64,000 bases of DNA from Curvibacter gracilis ATCC BAA-807 (GCF_000518645.1 NZ_JADZ01000004.1:62001-126000), one strand, 5' to 3'; positions 18,104 to 27,447 are shown, counted from the stretch's first letter. Notes: a model not told the origin generated them from the letters alone. Program-made: numbers and translations.

Positions 18104-19024
18104 TCAGAACGGGGTGCTGCCCGACAGGCTGATGCGTTTGAGCACGCGGCGCTGGGCCGGGTCGAATTCGGTGCGGCCGTGCAGCGTGATCTGGTTGTCC
18201 CAATACACCACGTCGCCCACCTGCCAGCGGTGGGTGTAGGCAAAGCGATCCTGCAGCAGGTGGGCGCGCAGGCGTGCGATCAGGGCCGCGCCGGCCTGGG
18301 GCTCGTAGCCCACCAGCTCCACCTCGGTGCCTTCACCCAGGAACAGGGCACGGCGGCCGCTGTCGGGGTGGGTGCGCACCAGCGGGTGGGCCACCCAGGG
18401 CGTCACGGGTTCGATGTCGGGTGTGCGGTAGTTGACCTTGCCGCCGGGCAGCGGCTTCTTGGAGCGCAAGAAGGGGTTGTAGGTGATCAGCTGCAGGCCG
18501 TCGATCTCGCGGCGGGTGGCCTCGTCCAGCGTGTCGTAGGCCAGGGCCAGGTTGCGCCAGGTGGTGTCGCCCCCCTGGGTGGGCACCTCCAGGGCCAGCA
18601 GCAGCGAGCCGGCCGAGGGCTGGGGTGTCCAGTGGTGGTCGGCGTGGGCCGGCAGCTCGTGGTTGCCCAGCAGGCCGTCGTCCACGTTGGACACGCGCAC
18701 CACGTCGGGCGTGTTGCCATACGGGTCCGAGCCCAGCACCGGCGCGTTGCGCGGGGGCGTGAACACGGTGCCGAAATGCAGCGTGAAGTCGAGGTACTGC
18801 TGATCGCTGGGCGACTGGCCAGAGAACACCAGTATGTGGTGGCGCCGCAGCGCCGCCTTCAGGGCCAGCACCTGGGCTGCAGTGGGCCGATCGCGCAGGT
18901 CGATGCCACTGACCCGGGCCCCCAGTGGCGCGTCCAGCGGAGTGATGTGCAGCGTGCCCAGGTTGTTCGAGTCCAGGCGGACGGGGGTTGTCTCGGTGTC
19001 GGTGGGGCGGAGTACGGCGGACAT
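18104..19024 (-). CDS. TauD/TfdA-family 2-oxoglutarate- and Fe(II)-dependent dioxygenase
   Basis: 306 residues. The Fe-binding triad is visible as H-x-D in 'ELPAHADHHWTP' and the distal His in 'DNQITLHGRTEF'; the 2-oxoglutarate Arg is in 'RRVLKRISLSG'. N-terminal 'PLDAPLGARVSGIDLRD' is the TauD opening. Members cleave taurine, alkyl sulfates or sulfonates to sulfite plus aldehyde. The ATG at 19024 is preferred because AAGGG lies 6 bp in front; an ATG at 19039 is possible. It is the first gene of block A, and an 18-bp motif shared with the promoter of block C lies about 100 bp upstream. It probably releases sulfite under sulfate limitation. Confidence 0.9.
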   Translation of the reverse strand: MSAVLRPTDTETTPVRLDSNNLGTLHITPLDAPLGARVSGIDLRDRPTAAQVLALKAALRRHHILVFSGQSPSDQQYLDFTLHFGTVFTPPRNAPVLGSDPYGNTPDVVRVSNVDDGLLGNHELPAHADHHWTPQPSAGSLLLALEVPTQGGDTTWRNLALAYDTLDEATRREIDGLQLITYNPFLRSKKPLPGGKVNYRTPDIEPVTPWVAHPLVRTHPDSGRRALFLGEGTEVELVGYEPQAGAALIARLRAHLLQDRFAYTHRWQVGDVVYWDNQITLHGRTEFDPAQRRVLKRISLSGSTPF

Positions 19025-19122
19025 GGCGACCCTTGTCATTGGCCGCTTGCGGCAGCCGGGTTGTGGATGGTTGGAATCGAAGGGGATGCTAGGGGCCGCC
19101 CCATGGCCCACCAAGGAAGAAA

Positions 19123-19140
19123 AGCAGATATGCACATGCG
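19123..19140 (+). promoter_or_regulatory. 18-bp motif shared with the block C promoter region (site A)
   Basis: AGCAGATATGCACATGCG, about 100 bp upstream of the TauD-like start. The reverse complement of 33612-33629 is AGCAGATATTCATATGCG, identical at 16 of 18 positions. Both lie in the gap in front of the first gene of an organosulfur block. Length, distance and the near-palindromic GCA-ATAT-ATATGC core suggest a LysR-type activator site (CysB or SsuR-like), which is inference. The rest of the 300-bp gap (19025-19324) shows only this and the hairpin at 19276. Confidence 0.55.
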
Positions 19141-19275
19141 GGGGCGGGGCGGGTGGCAGGCAAGGCAGGCGGCCCCGCCCGGTGCCGACTTCTCCCTGCA
19201 ATCCCTGGACAAAGCTGTGGACAAGCCGTGCCCTTGGCCTGCAAAGCGGTGCTAAGCCATTGATTTGAAAGGGCT

Positions 19276-19312
19276 TGCCTTGCCCTGCTTAATTATTGGG
19301 CAGGGCAAGGCA
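19276..19312 (-). terminator. hairpin after the flavin monooxygenase gene, possible terminator
   Basis: Perfect 13-bp inverted repeat TGCCTTGCCCTGC / GCAGGGCAAGGCA with an 11-nt A+T-rich loop, 12 bp beyond the stop at 19325 on the minus strand. The T run expected of an intrinsic terminator is poor, so it may only weaken read-through between block B and block A. Confidence 0.55.
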
Positions 19313-19324
19313 GGCGCCGTGGCC

Positions 19325-20839
19325 TCAGGCTTGCGCTGCTGCGAGTTCAGTGGCGGCGGTCGCAGCCTCAGGACCCCGCCAGAGCGCCTGCGCGTACAGC
19401 GCCTCGGTGAAGTCGGGTGGCACCGGGGCATTGAAGCGCTGCTCGTGCAGGGGCCAGTCGCTCAGGAACAGCGACTGGCTGATGTGGCGCACCACGCGCG
19501 GCACGTCGCGGCGCAGGCTGGGCACGTCGCCCAGGGGCAGGCCGCTGCTCACAAAGCCGCCCGGGTTGTAGATGTGGATGTGCTGCAGCCAGGGGGCGGT
19601 GCCGGGCACCTTCTCCTGCAGCTCGCTGCCCAGGCCCAGGTAGGGGTGGCTGGCCAGGCCCTCATGGCGCTCGTGGGCTGGCGGCTGATAGCGGTCGCGC
19701 CATTGGGCGGCCAGTGGGGCCAGGCTGGCCAGCTCGGGGCGCAGGGCCAGGTCGGCGTGGAAGCCGGTGCCGGCAATCACATAGTCGAAGTCGAAGCGTT
19801 CACCGCCCACCTCGGCACGCACCACGCCCTCATGGGCCTGGGCGGCCTGCCAGGTCACGCCCAGGTGCAGATGGAACTGCGGGTGCTTGAGCACGCGCTG
19901 GATCGAGTCGGCCGGTGCGGTCGAGCCGGCCTGCTGGTAGCGCAGGGCCTGGGTCCAGCGCACCGCATCGGGCAGCAGTGGGTAGTTGTCGTAGGCGCCG
20001 GGGTAGCCACGGGCACGCAGCACGGGCAGGGCGGCCAGGTGCTCGCGCCGGGCAAACAGGCGCACCTCGGCGGCGCCCTGTTCCAGGGCCACGCCGGCGG
20101 CGTCAAAGGCCGAGGCGGCCCCACCGATCACGGCCACGCGGCGGTTGCGCAGGGCATTGAAGTCGATCAGGTCGGAGGTGTGGGCCCACAGCTTGCGCGG
20201 CAGGGCCGCCACCACGGTCGGCACGTTCGGGCCACCGCTGCCGGCCACGCCATTGCCCAGGATCAGCTTGCGCGTGGTCTCGGTGCGGGGCTGGCCGGCC
20301 ACCTCCAGGTGCAGGCGCAGGTGCTCGGGCACCAGGCCCTGGGCGGGCACGGGTTCGATGCGCAGCAGCCGGGTCTGGTAGCGCACCTGCAAGCCAGTGA
20401 TCTCGCGGAACCAGCTCAGGTACAGCGGCCATTCGAGGCGCGGGATGCGGTCGAGCGCGGCAAAGGCGGCCTCGCCGTGGCGCGCCTCGTACCACGCCTG
20501 AAAGCCCAATGCAGGCAAGCCCAGTTCAGGGCCCACCAGGTTCTTGGGTGTGCGCAGTTGCTGCATGCGGGCGCGGTGGCGCCACAGACCGGCGCCGGCC
20601 TCGTCAGCCGCGGCATCGATCACGTTGAGCTTGCGGATGCCGGCGCGCTGCAGCGCAAAGGCAAAGGTACTGCCGGTGTGCCCCGAGCCCACCACCGTGA
20701 CATCGTGGTCGATGCCCGGGTGCGGGCTGACCCAGTTGTCGGGCGGAGCGCCGATCCAGCGCAGGGTTTGCAGGGCGGCAGCGTCCAGGGAGGGGTCGAT
20801 GTGTGACATGGTGTGCGGGCCGCGGACGGGCGCGGTCAT
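19325..20839 (-). CDS. FAD/NAD(P)-binding flavin monooxygenase-like protein
   Basis: 504 residues (or 494 from the ATG at 20809). Two dinucleotide-binding motifs are seen: 'VTVVGSGHTGSTFA' near residue 47 for FAD and 'VAVIGGAASAFDAAG' near 230 for NADPH. The pattern resembles flavin-containing and Baeyer-Villiger monooxygenases, but the FATGY-type fingerprint is replaced by 'DYVIAGTGFHADL'. 'HIYNPGGFVSSGLPLGDVP' near the C-terminus is also typical of this subgroup found with peptide-type transporters and luciferase-like monooxygenases. Last gene of block B. It likely oxidises the imported compound, perhaps at sulfur or nitrogen; the substrate is unknown. Confidence 0.8.
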   Translation of the reverse strand: MTAPVRGPHTMSHIDPSLDAAALQTLRWIGAPPDNWVSPHPGIDHDVTVVGSGHTGSTFAFALQRAGIRKLNVIDAAADEAGAGLWRHRARMQQLRTPKNLVGPELGLPALGFQAWYEARHGEAAFAALDRIPRLEWPLYLSWFREITGLQVRYQTRLLRIEPVPAQGLVPEHLRLHLEVAGQPRTETTRKLILGNGVAGSGGPNVPTVVAALPRKLWAHTSDLIDFNALRNRRVAVIGGAASAFDAAGVALEQGAAEVRLFARREHLAALPVLRARGYPGAYDNYPLLPDAVRWTQALRYQQAGSTAPADSIQRVLKHPQFHLHLGVTWQAAQAHEGVVRAEVGGERFDFDYVIAGTGFHADLALRPELASLAPLAAQWRDRYQPPAHERHEGLASHPYLGLGSELQEKVPGTAPWLQHIHIYNPGGFVSSGLPLGDVPSLRRDVPRVVRHISQSLFLSDWPLHEQRFNAPVPPDFTEALYAQALWRGPEAATAATELAAAQA

Positions 20840-20962
20840 CGTTGGGGTTGAACAGGTTGACGACCATGTTCACGCCGTGGCCCGGCCAGGGTCAATTGAG
20901 ATTTCCGTCTGTGCTTATGCGGGGGTGAGGTGCTCTTGCAGACCCCGCACCGCACGGGCGCT

Positions 20963-22693
20963 TCAGGCGGCACGCTGCAGTGCAACGGGCGCCTGAGGGT
21001 GGCCGTGCTGCGCTGCTGCGAGCAGGCTCCGGGTGTAGGGGTGGCTGGGAGCGGCGAACAGGGCCGAGGCCTCGCCCTGCTCGACGATGCGCCCCTGATG
21101 GAAGACCAGCACCCGGTCGCTGATGTGCTGCACCACGCCCAGGTCGTGCGATATGAACACCAGCGCCGTGCCCAGGCGCAGGCGCAGCTCGGTCAGCAGG
21201 TCCAGCACCTGGGCCTGCACATGGATGTCGAGCGCCGACACGGGCTCGTCGCACACGATGGCCGCGGGCTGGGCAGCCAGGGCGCGGGCAATCGCCACGC
21301 GTTGGCGCTGTCCCCCCGACAGGCTGCGCGGATGCCGCGCCAGCACGGCAGCAGGCAGGCCCACCTGGTCAAGCAGTTGGGCCAGGCGGCGTTGGCGGGC
21401 TGGTTTGTCCTGCGGCGGCAGGTTCTCTGCCACGATGCGGGCCACGTCGTAGCGCGGATCGAACGAGCTCAGCGGGTCTTGTGGAATGTATTGCAGCTGG
21501 GGGCGCAGGGCGCGGCGCTGGGGTTCGGCCACGCCGCTCCAGGGCAGTCCCTGCAACAGCACCTGCCCGCTGTCGGGCTCCTGCAGGCCCAGCAGGATGC
21601 GGGCGCAGGTGCTCTTGCCCGAGCCCGACTCGCCCACGATGCCCAGCACCTCGCCGCGCTGCAGATCAAACGACACCTCCTGCAGCGCGCTGTGCTGCTG
21701 GGCGCCGCTGCCAAAGTGCTTGCTGACCTGCTGCACACGGATCAAGGGCTCTTGCGAGGTCTCTGAAGTCTGTGATGGCGCCGCAGCCTGTCCAGCCGGG
21801 CCGGCGCTTCGGCTTGGCAGGGCCGTGCGTTGGATGAGCACCCGCCCATCGGGCCATTCCTCGGCGCGCGCGCTGGCCAGCCAGTGTCCGCGCGAGGCGG
21901 CCGAGGGCACCGATGCCAGCAGTTGGCGGGTGTAGGCGTGGCGGGGGCGGCTGAGCACCTGGTCGGTGGGGCCGGCATCCACCACCTGGCCGTGGCGCAG
22001 CACGATCACGCGCTGAGCCATGCGGGCCACCAGGGCCAGGTCGTGGCTGATCAGCAGCAGGCCGATGCCCTCCTGCACGCGTTGGGCCAGCAGCTCCAGC
22101 ACCTGGGCTTGCACGGTCGCATCCAGGGCCGTGGTGGGTTCGTCCGCGATCAGCAGGCGCGGGCGGGCCGCCATGGCGGCCGCGATCAGGGCGCGCTGGC
22201 GCAAGCCTCCCGAGAGCTGGTGGGCATATTGGCTGGCGCGCTGCTCGGGGTGGTCCATGCCGGCCTCTTGCAGGGCCTGCAGGGTCCGCACGCGCACCGC
22301 GGCGCGGTTGGGCAGCAGGTGGTGGCGCAGCAGGGTTTCTTCGACCTCCTGCCCGATGGTGCGCAGCGGGTCCAGCGAGACCAGCGCATCCTGCATCACC
22401 AGCCCGGCCAGGGTGCCGCGGCGCTGGCGCCACTGTCGGGGGCTGAAGTTCAGGGCGTTTTCGCCAGCCAGTTGCAGGCGTTCGGCCTGCACCAGCAAGC
22501 CCTCGCCCGCAAGGCCCAGCAGGGCGCGTGCGCTCAGGCTTTTGCCCGAGCCCGATTCGCCCACCAGGGCCACACATTCGCCAGCGGCAATCTGCAGGCT
22601 GAGGTTCTGCACGAGCCGGGTCTCCTGGTCGCGCCGACCGGTGCTGATCTGCAGGCCGGCCACATCGACCAGCCAGTGGGGATCGTGGCTCAT
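20963..22693 (-). CDS. fused double ATP-binding protein of a peptide-type ABC transporter (DppD-DppF)
   Basis: 576 residues holding two complete ATPase domains. The first has Walker A 'GESGSGKSLS', signature 'LSGGLRQRALIAAAM' and Walker B 'LLIADEPTTALDA'; the second, after a Pro/Ser/Thr-rich linker near residues 300-330, has 'GESGSGKSTC', '[15 protein letters not shown]' and 'AIVCDEPVSALDI'. It replaces the separate DppD and DppF proteins of block A. The ATG overlaps the permease stop (ATGA). Energises the channel formed by the next two upstream genes. Confidence 0.92.
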   Translation of the reverse strand: MSHDPHWLVDVAGLQISTGRRDQETRLVQNLSLQIAAGECVALVGESGSGKSLSARALLGLAGEGLLVQAERLQLAGENALNFSPRQWRQRRGTLAGLVMQDALVSLDPLRTIGQEVEETLLRHHLLPNRAAVRVRTLQALQEAGMDHPEQRASQYAHQLSGGLRQRALIAAAMAARPRLLIADEPTTALDATVQAQVLELLAQRVQEGIGLLLISHDLALVARMAQRVIVLRHGQVVDAGPTDQVLSRPRHAYTRQLLASVPSAASRGHWLASARAEEWPDGRVLIQRTALPSRSAGPAGQAAAPSQTSETSQEPLIRVQQVSKHFGSGAQQHSALQEVSFDLQRGEVLGIVGESGSGKSTCARILLGLQEPDSGQVLLQGLPWSGVAEPQRRALRPQLQYIPQDPLSSFDPRYDVARIVAENLPPQDKPARQRRLAQLLDQVGLPAAVLARHPRSLSGGQRQRVAIARALAAQPAAIVCDEPVSALDIHVQAQVLDLLTELRLRLGTALVFISHDLGVVQHISDRVLVFHQGRIVEQGEASALFAAPSHPYTRSLLAAAQHGHPQAPVALQRAA

Positions 22694-23580
22694 TGGCGGC
22701 CCTCGAAGCGGCGTTGCAGGTGCTGGCCCAGCACCGAGAAGGCCAGCACCGAGGTGGTGATGGCCAGGCCCGGGAACAGGCCGGCCCACCAGGCAACCCG
22801 CAGGATGCCGCGTCCTTCGGCCAGCATCACGCCCCACTCGGGCGTGGGCGGCTGAGGGCCCAGACCCAGAAAGCTCAGGCCCGAAACGGCAATGATGGCG
22901 CTGCCCACATTGATGGTGGCAATGACAGGCACGGCCACCAGCACATTGGGCAGCAGGTGGCGCAGCAGGGTGTCGAGGCGGCTGCGCCCGTAGATGACGG
23001 CTTGCGTCACATAGTCGGCGCGGCGCACCAGCAGGGTCTGGCTGCGCACCACGCGGCCGAACTTGGGGATGCCCGCGATGCCGATGGCCAGTGCGATGTT
23101 GAACAGCCCCGGGCCCAGGAAGGTGACCACCAGCAGGGCCAGCAGCACGGCGGGGAAGGCCGACAACACGTCGAACAGGCGGCTGATGCCTTCGTCGCGC
23201 CAGCGGCCGCCCAGGCCGCTGGCCACACCCAGCAGGACCCCGACGCTGACGCTGATGGCCATGGCGGCCAGCCCGATCAGCAGCGAATACCGGGCCCCAT
23301 GGACCACGCGGGTGAACACATCGCGGCCGAGCTGGTCGGTGCCGAACGAGTGCTCGGGCCCGGGCGCCAGCAGGCCTTGGGTGATGTCGCCCGACAGCGG
23401 GTCATCGCTGCTCAGGCTTTGCGGGAAGGCCGTGACGCCCGCCAGCACGGCGATGAAGACTGCGGCCAGCACGGCACCCCAGGGCCAGTGGGCCAGGGTG
23501 CGCACAGAGGAGGCCGCTGAAAATCGGTTCGCGTTCTCGCCCGTGGTCGCGGGCACGGAATCTGCAGGCAAGGTGCTCAT
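22690..23580 (-). CDS. peptide/nickel-type ABC permease (DppC-like)
   Basis: 296 residues. A long cytoplasmic N-terminus precedes TM1; then 'HSFGTDQLGRDVFTRVVHGA' identifies the DppC family, with 'YGRSRLDTLLRHLLPNVL' as the EAA loop and 'SGLSFLGLGPQPPTPEWG' near the end. Overlaps the DppB-like gene and the double ATPase gene by ATGA, so the block is translationally coupled. Confidence 0.92.
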   Translation of the reverse strand: MSTLPADSVPATTGENANRFSAASSVRTLAHWPWGAVLAAVFIAVLAGVTAFPQSLSSDDPLSGDITQGLLAPGPEHSFGTDQLGRDVFTRVVHGARYSLLIGLAAMAISVSVGVLLGVASGLGGRWRDEGISRLFDVLSAFPAVLLALLVVTFLGPGLFNIALAIGIAGIPKFGRVVRSQTLLVRRADYVTQAVIYGRSRLDTLLRHLLPNVLVAVPVIATINVGSAIIAVSGLSFLGLGPQPPTPEWGVMLAEGRGILRVAWWAGLFPGLAITTSVLAFSVLGQHLQRRFEGRQ

Positions 23581-24512
23581 GGTGTTTGCAGTCGGGGGTC
23601 GATCGCCAGGTAGAGCAAGTCGAGGGCGGTGGAGACCAGCACATAGACAAAGGCGGCCAGCAGCACCACGGCCAGCACCACGGGCACGTCCTGCGACAGC
23701 ACTGCGTTGAGGGTGACGGTGCCCAGGCCGGGGCGGCCGAACACCTTCTCGGTGATCACCGCACCGCCCAGCAGGTTGCCCACCAGCCAGCCGCCCAGCG
23801 TGACGGCGGGCAGCAGGGCGTGGCGCAGCACATGGCGCAGGCGCACCGCCAGCTCGCCCAGGCCGCGGGCACGCACGGTGGTCACGAAGGGCTGTTCCAG
23901 GGCCTTTTCCATGGCTTCGCGCAGCACCTGGGTCAGGATGCCGGCGGTGGGCAGGGCCAGGGTGACGGTGGGAAGCACCAGGGCCCGCCAGCCCTCATCC
24001 CCCGAGACCGGGAACCAGGGCAGCCGAAACGAGAACGCCATCAACAGCAGAATGCCCAGCCAGAACACCGGCACCGAGGCGCTGCCCAGCTCCAGCGTGG
24101 CGGCCAGACGCCGTGCCGGGCCGGGGCGCCCTGCGGTCAGGGTGGCCAAGGTGAGGGCGATCAGCGCGGCCAGTGCGCCGGCCAGCAAAGCCAGGGTGAC
24201 CGTGGGCAGCACCTGTGAACCGATGATGCTGCTGACGGGCTGGCGCATCACATACGAGCTGCCGAAGTCGCCGTGCGCGATGCGCACGATGAAATCCAGG
24301 TATTGCACGGGCAGGCTGCGGTCCAGGCCCCATTCGGCACTGATGGCCTCTTTCAGGCCGGGCAGCTCCAGGTCGCCGGCCAGGATGTCCTGGATGCGGC
24401 CCGGCAGCGAATGCAGCGCCACAAAGGTGGCGCTGGCGGCCAGCCACATCACCAGCAGGGCGCTGCCCAGGCGCAGCAGGGCGGCTTTCAGCACAGGGTG
24501 GGTGGATTGCAT
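23577..24512 (-). CDS. peptide/nickel-type ABC permease (DppB-like)
   Basis: 311 residues from 'MQSTHPVLKAALLRLGSALLV'; the upstream extension is not homologous. 'SATFVALHSLPGRIQDILAG' is a diverged form of the DppB opening (PGDP is changed to PGRI). 'HGDFGSSYVMRQPV' and the loop 'TTVRARGLGELAVRLRHVLR' with 'HALLPAVTLGGWLVG' confirm the family. It follows the binding-protein gene by 34 bp and overlaps the DppC-like gene. Confidence 0.9.
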   Translation of the reverse strand: MQSTHPVLKAALLRLGSALLVMWLAASATFVALHSLPGRIQDILAGDLELPGLKEAISAEWGLDRSLPVQYLDFIVRIAHGDFGSSYVMRQPVSSIIGSQVLPTVTLALLAGALAALIALTLATLTAGRPGPARRLAATLELGSASVPVFWLGILLLMAFSFRLPWFPVSGDEGWRALVLPTVTLALPTAGILTQVLREAMEKALEQPFVTTVRARGLGELAVRLRHVLRHALLPAVTLGGWLVGNLLGGAVITEKVFGRPGLGTVTLNAVLSQDVPVVLAVVLLAAFVYVLVSTALDLLYLAIDPRLQTP

Positions 24513-24546
24513 GTTGGCAAAGAGGTGCTGCAAGGGCCAGGATGGC

Positions 24547-26214
24547 TTATTTGCGCAGCCACAGGTCGTGCGAGTTGGAGGGCGAGTCGAGTTGGGCCTC
24601 GAAGCTGATGCCCTCGACCTGGCGCTTGGCGGCCACCACATAGTGGGGGGCGAACAGCGGCACGATGTAGGCCCGGTCCACTGCGATCTGCTGGATCTTG
24701 TCGAGCAGCGCCTGGCGTTTTTTCAGGTCGCTTTGCAAGCGGGCTTCGTTGATCAGGCCGGTCAGCTCGGTGTCGACCTTGCCGGCGTCCGGCACGGTCT
24801 TGGTGTACAGAAAGCCGGTGTCGCCCAGCACATCGCGCAGCTCCAGGGCAGCATCGGCCGGGTTCAACGTGTTGGGGTAGATCGACCAGCTGGCGTCAGC
24901 CAGCGATTTGGTCCACTCGCCGTTGTTCACGATGCGCAGGTTCAGGTCCAGCCCGATGTTCTTGCGCAGGGCTGCCTGGATACCCTGGATCAACAGGTCG
25001 CGGTTGTCGCGCACATAGGGTTGTGGGTAGCCCACCTCGATGCTCAGGCGCTTGCCGTCCTTGGTGCGGTAGCCCTGGGCATCGCGGCCCGTCCAGCCGG
25101 CCTCATCGAGCAGCTTGTTGGCCTCGGCGACGCGGTGGCCCCAGGTGCCGGCCAGGCGCGGGTTGTAGCCCGAGTTGTCGGGTCCGATGTTGGACCAGGC
25201 CCGGGGCACCGTGCCCAGGTAGATGCTCTTGACCAGGGCGTCGACGTCAAAGCCGTCGCGCAGTGCGCGGCGCACCCGGATGTCGGTGGCCACCCCGCGG
25301 CGGTAGTTGATGTTCAAGGTGAATGAAGTCTGCGACGAGGGACCGGTCAGCAGCTTGAAGCCGGGTACATCCTTGAAGGCACTGATGTCGGTGGGCTGCA
25401 CGCCCTCGATGAGGTCCACCTGGCCAGAGCTCAGTGCACCGGTGCGCACCGCGTATTCGGGCAGGAAGCGGTAGGTCACGCGGTCCAGGTAGGCCGGGCC
25501 GGTGTGCTGGGCAAAGGCGGGCGCCCACTGGTAGGCCGGGTTCTTGCGAAAGCTCACCGACTGGCCACGCTGGTACTGATCGAAGATGAAGGGCCCGGTG
25601 CCCACCAGGCCCGGCCCGCCCGAGCACAGATCGGCCTCGGCCGCCAGGGTCTTGGGTGACAGAAAGCCCAGCTTGACGCTGGACACCGATTCGAGAAAGG
25701 CCGAGTCGGGCTGCGACAGCACGACCTTGGCGGTGTAGGGGCCCACCACCTCGGTGCGCAGGTAGAACTCCAGGAAGGAGGCGGCCGCGGCACTGCTCTT
25801 GGGGTTGCGGATGAAGTCGAAGTTGGCCTTCACGGCCTCGGCATTGAAGCGTTCACCGTCGTGAAAGCGCACGTCTTCGCGCAGCTGGAAGGTGTATTCC
25901 TTGCCATTGCCGGACACGCTCCACGATTTGGCCAGCCAGGGCACAAAAACGCCATCGCTGCGCTTGCCCACCAGCGAGTCGATGTAGTTGCGGATCACCA
26001 GAAAGGCGTTTTGCTGCGACGAGCGATGCGGGTTGAAGCAGGCGGGTTCGGTGGTCACGCCCCAGGTCAGTTGGCCGCCGGCCACGCCGGCTTCGTTGGA
26101 CCAGGCAGTGCCATGGGCGGCCAGCAGGGCCAGCAGAGACAAGGTGGGCAGGGCCGTCAGAGACGACAGGGCGGGGCGGTGGTGGGTCATGAGGGCAGCA
26201 ACAAGGGAAGGCAT
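24547..26214 (-). CDS. peptide/nickel-type ABC binding protein
   Basis: 555 residues, first gene of block B. N-terminal signal 'LSSLTALPTLSLLALLAAHG' with cleavage near 'GTAWS-NEA'. The mature protein has 'GGQLTWGVTTEPACFNPHR', 'LAKSWSVSGNGKEYTFQLR' and 'VRFHDGERFNAEAVKANFDF', as in cluster C receptors. It resembles the group of binding proteins that is found with luciferase-like monooxygenases in Klebsiella-type clusters (recognition from memory, not a search). The ATG at 26190 is an alternative start. The ligand is unknown, probably a sulfur or amine compound. Confidence 0.88.
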   Translation of the reverse strand: MPSLVAALMTHHRPALSSLTALPTLSLLALLAAHGTAWSNEAGVAGGQLTWGVTTEPACFNPHRSSQQNAFLVIRNYIDSLVGKRSDGVFVPWLAKSWSVSGNGKEYTFQLREDVRFHDGERFNAEAVKANFDFIRNPKSSAAAASFLEFYLRTEVVGPYTAKVVLSQPDSAFLESVSSVKLGFLSPKTLAAEADLCSGGPGLVGTGPFIFDQYQRGQSVSFRKNPAYQWAPAFAQHTGPAYLDRVTYRFLPEYAVRTGALSSGQVDLIEGVQPTDISAFKDVPGFKLLTGPSSQTSFTLNINYRRGVATDIRVRRALRDGFDVDALVKSIYLGTVPRAWSNIGPDNSGYNPRLAGTWGHRVAEANKLLDEAGWTGRDAQGYRTKDGKRLSIEVGYPQPYVRDNRDLLIQGIQAALRKNIGLDLNLRIVNNGEWTKSLADASWSIYPNTLNPADAALELRDVLGDTGFLYTKTVPDAGKVDTELTGLINEARLQSDLKKRQALLDKIQQIAVDRAYIVPLFAPHYVVAAKRQVEGISFEAQLDSPSNSHDLWLRK

Positions 26215-26380
26215 AGGCGCCGGGGCGGTAGATCAGAAGTGCATTGCGGCGTGTTGATCTGTCGCAACAAATGCCCTGGACGATACGGTTCGGCCTGTCC
26301 CTCGCGAACGAACAAAAACAAGGCTCGATAGAACAAAAAAGAAGGGCCTTGCGGGCAGCACGGCGGCGGTCTGTCCGCGC

Positions 26381-27442
26381 TCAGAGCAGGGCGGTGCTCA
26401 AGCTGGGGGCGGCCAAGGCGCCTGCGGGCCGCCAACCCAGTTCAGGGGCAATCAGGTGCACAAAGTCGTGCAGGATCTGCGCGTAGTCTTGCGCGGGCAG
26501 GTCATAGGGCAGCTCCAGCCGCAGTTCGCTGACCTGGGCCACGATGGGGTCGCGCTGCAACTGCTGCAGGATGGCATCGGCGCTGCCCACCAGGTCTGGG
26601 GCAAACAGGGTGCGGCGCGGGCCTTGTGGCGCCAGCGTGCGTGCGTGGCGACTGTCGGCAAAGGCCTGGTAGCGGCGGCGTGTGGCTGGGGTGGCGCTGT
26701 CCCAGGGCACGATCACCCGGCCCAGCGCCACGCGGGGAGCCACCGGCCCCTGGGTGGCCTGCCAATGCTGACGGAAAAGGCCCAGCTGCCGGGCCTGCAC
26801 AGCCCAGAAATCGTCGCTCTGTTCGCCCTGGTTGAGGTTGCCGATCAGCAGGTGAAAGCCATGGCGCCCGGCCCATTCGGCCGAACGCAGCGAGCCGCCG
26901 CCATACCAGAGCCGATTCACCAGCCCGGGCGACTGCGGCTGCAGGCGGGGGCGCTGGGCACCGGCCGGCGATTCGATCCGATCACCGTCGTCGCCTATCC
27001 AATCACCGCTGAGGTTGTGCCGCAGCCGCAGCACGCGCTGGTGCGAGAAGTCAATCTGCGCTGGGTCGGCGTCAAAAAGGCGCTCGCCCAGCAGAGCGCC
27101 CAGCGGCGGTGCGCCCGCACTCAGGCCCACCTGCAGGCGCCCGTGCGACAGCACGTCCACCGTGGCCAGGTCTTCGGCCAGCCGAAAAGGGTTCTCGTAG
27201 CCCATCTGGATCACGGCCGCACCCAGCTCGATGCGCTGGGTGCGTTGTGTGGCCGCGGCCAGAAAGGTGCTGGCAGAGGAGACGCCGCGCTCCAGGTGCC
27301 GCTGGCGCACCCAGGCCCCGTTCCAGCCCTGGGCCTCGCCGGTGGCCAGCAGTTGCAAGGCCTCTTCAAGACCCTGGGCAGGGTTGGCCTCGTCGTAGTT
27401 GCCGGGAGTCAGGAAGGCAATGCGGTCGATGCGCACAGGCAT
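26381..27442 (-). CDS. luciferase-like FMN-dependent monooxygenase
   Basis: 353 residues from 'MPVRIDRIAFLTPGNYDEAN'. The bacterial luciferase fold is shown by 'RIELGAAVIQMGYENPFRLA', 'ATVDVLSHGRLQVGLSAGAP' and 'LWYGGGSLRSAEWAGRHG'. It belongs to a distinct branch of putative FMN-dependent monooxygenases usually found next to ABC transporters, differing from the NtaA type at 16674 and the MsnO8 type at 32531. It starts 5 bp after the stop of the binding-protein gene, and is the last gene of block C. A T-rich run (TTTTTT near 26335 on the minus strand) follows 40 bp later, with only a weak stem. Needs external FMNH2. Confidence 0.85.
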   Translation of the reverse strand: MPVRIDRIAFLTPGNYDEANPAQGLEEALQLLATGEAQGWNGAWVRQRHLERGVSSASTFLAAATQRTQRIELGAAVIQMGYENPFRLAEDLATVDVLSHGRLQVGLSAGAPPLGALLGERLFDADPAQIDFSHQRVLRLRHNLSGDWIGDDGDRIESPAGAQRPRLQPQSPGLVNRLWYGGGSLRSAEWAGRHGFHLLIGNLNQGEQSDDFWAVQARQLGLFRQHWQATQGPVAPRVALGRVIVPWDSATPATRRRYQAFADSRHARTLAPQGPRRTLFAPDLVGSADAILQQLQRDPIVAQVSELRLELPYDLPAQDYAQILHDFVHLIAPELGWRPAGALAAPSLSTALL

Positions 27443-27447
27443 GGTGC

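Noticed and set aside
19036-19224. Cys-rich 62-codon minus-strand frame upstream of the TauD-like gene
   Set aside because: It was tested as a Cys leader peptide because it has several Cys, but it covers the shared regulatory motif, shows no ribosome site, and its 3' end overlaps the tauD start in another frame; it is probably chance.
26310-26345. Near-direct repeat GAACAAAAACAAGG / GAACAAAAAAGAAGG upstream of block B
   Set aside because: Short, A-rich and only two copies; may be part of a promoter or of the weak terminator of block C, but is not distinctive enough.
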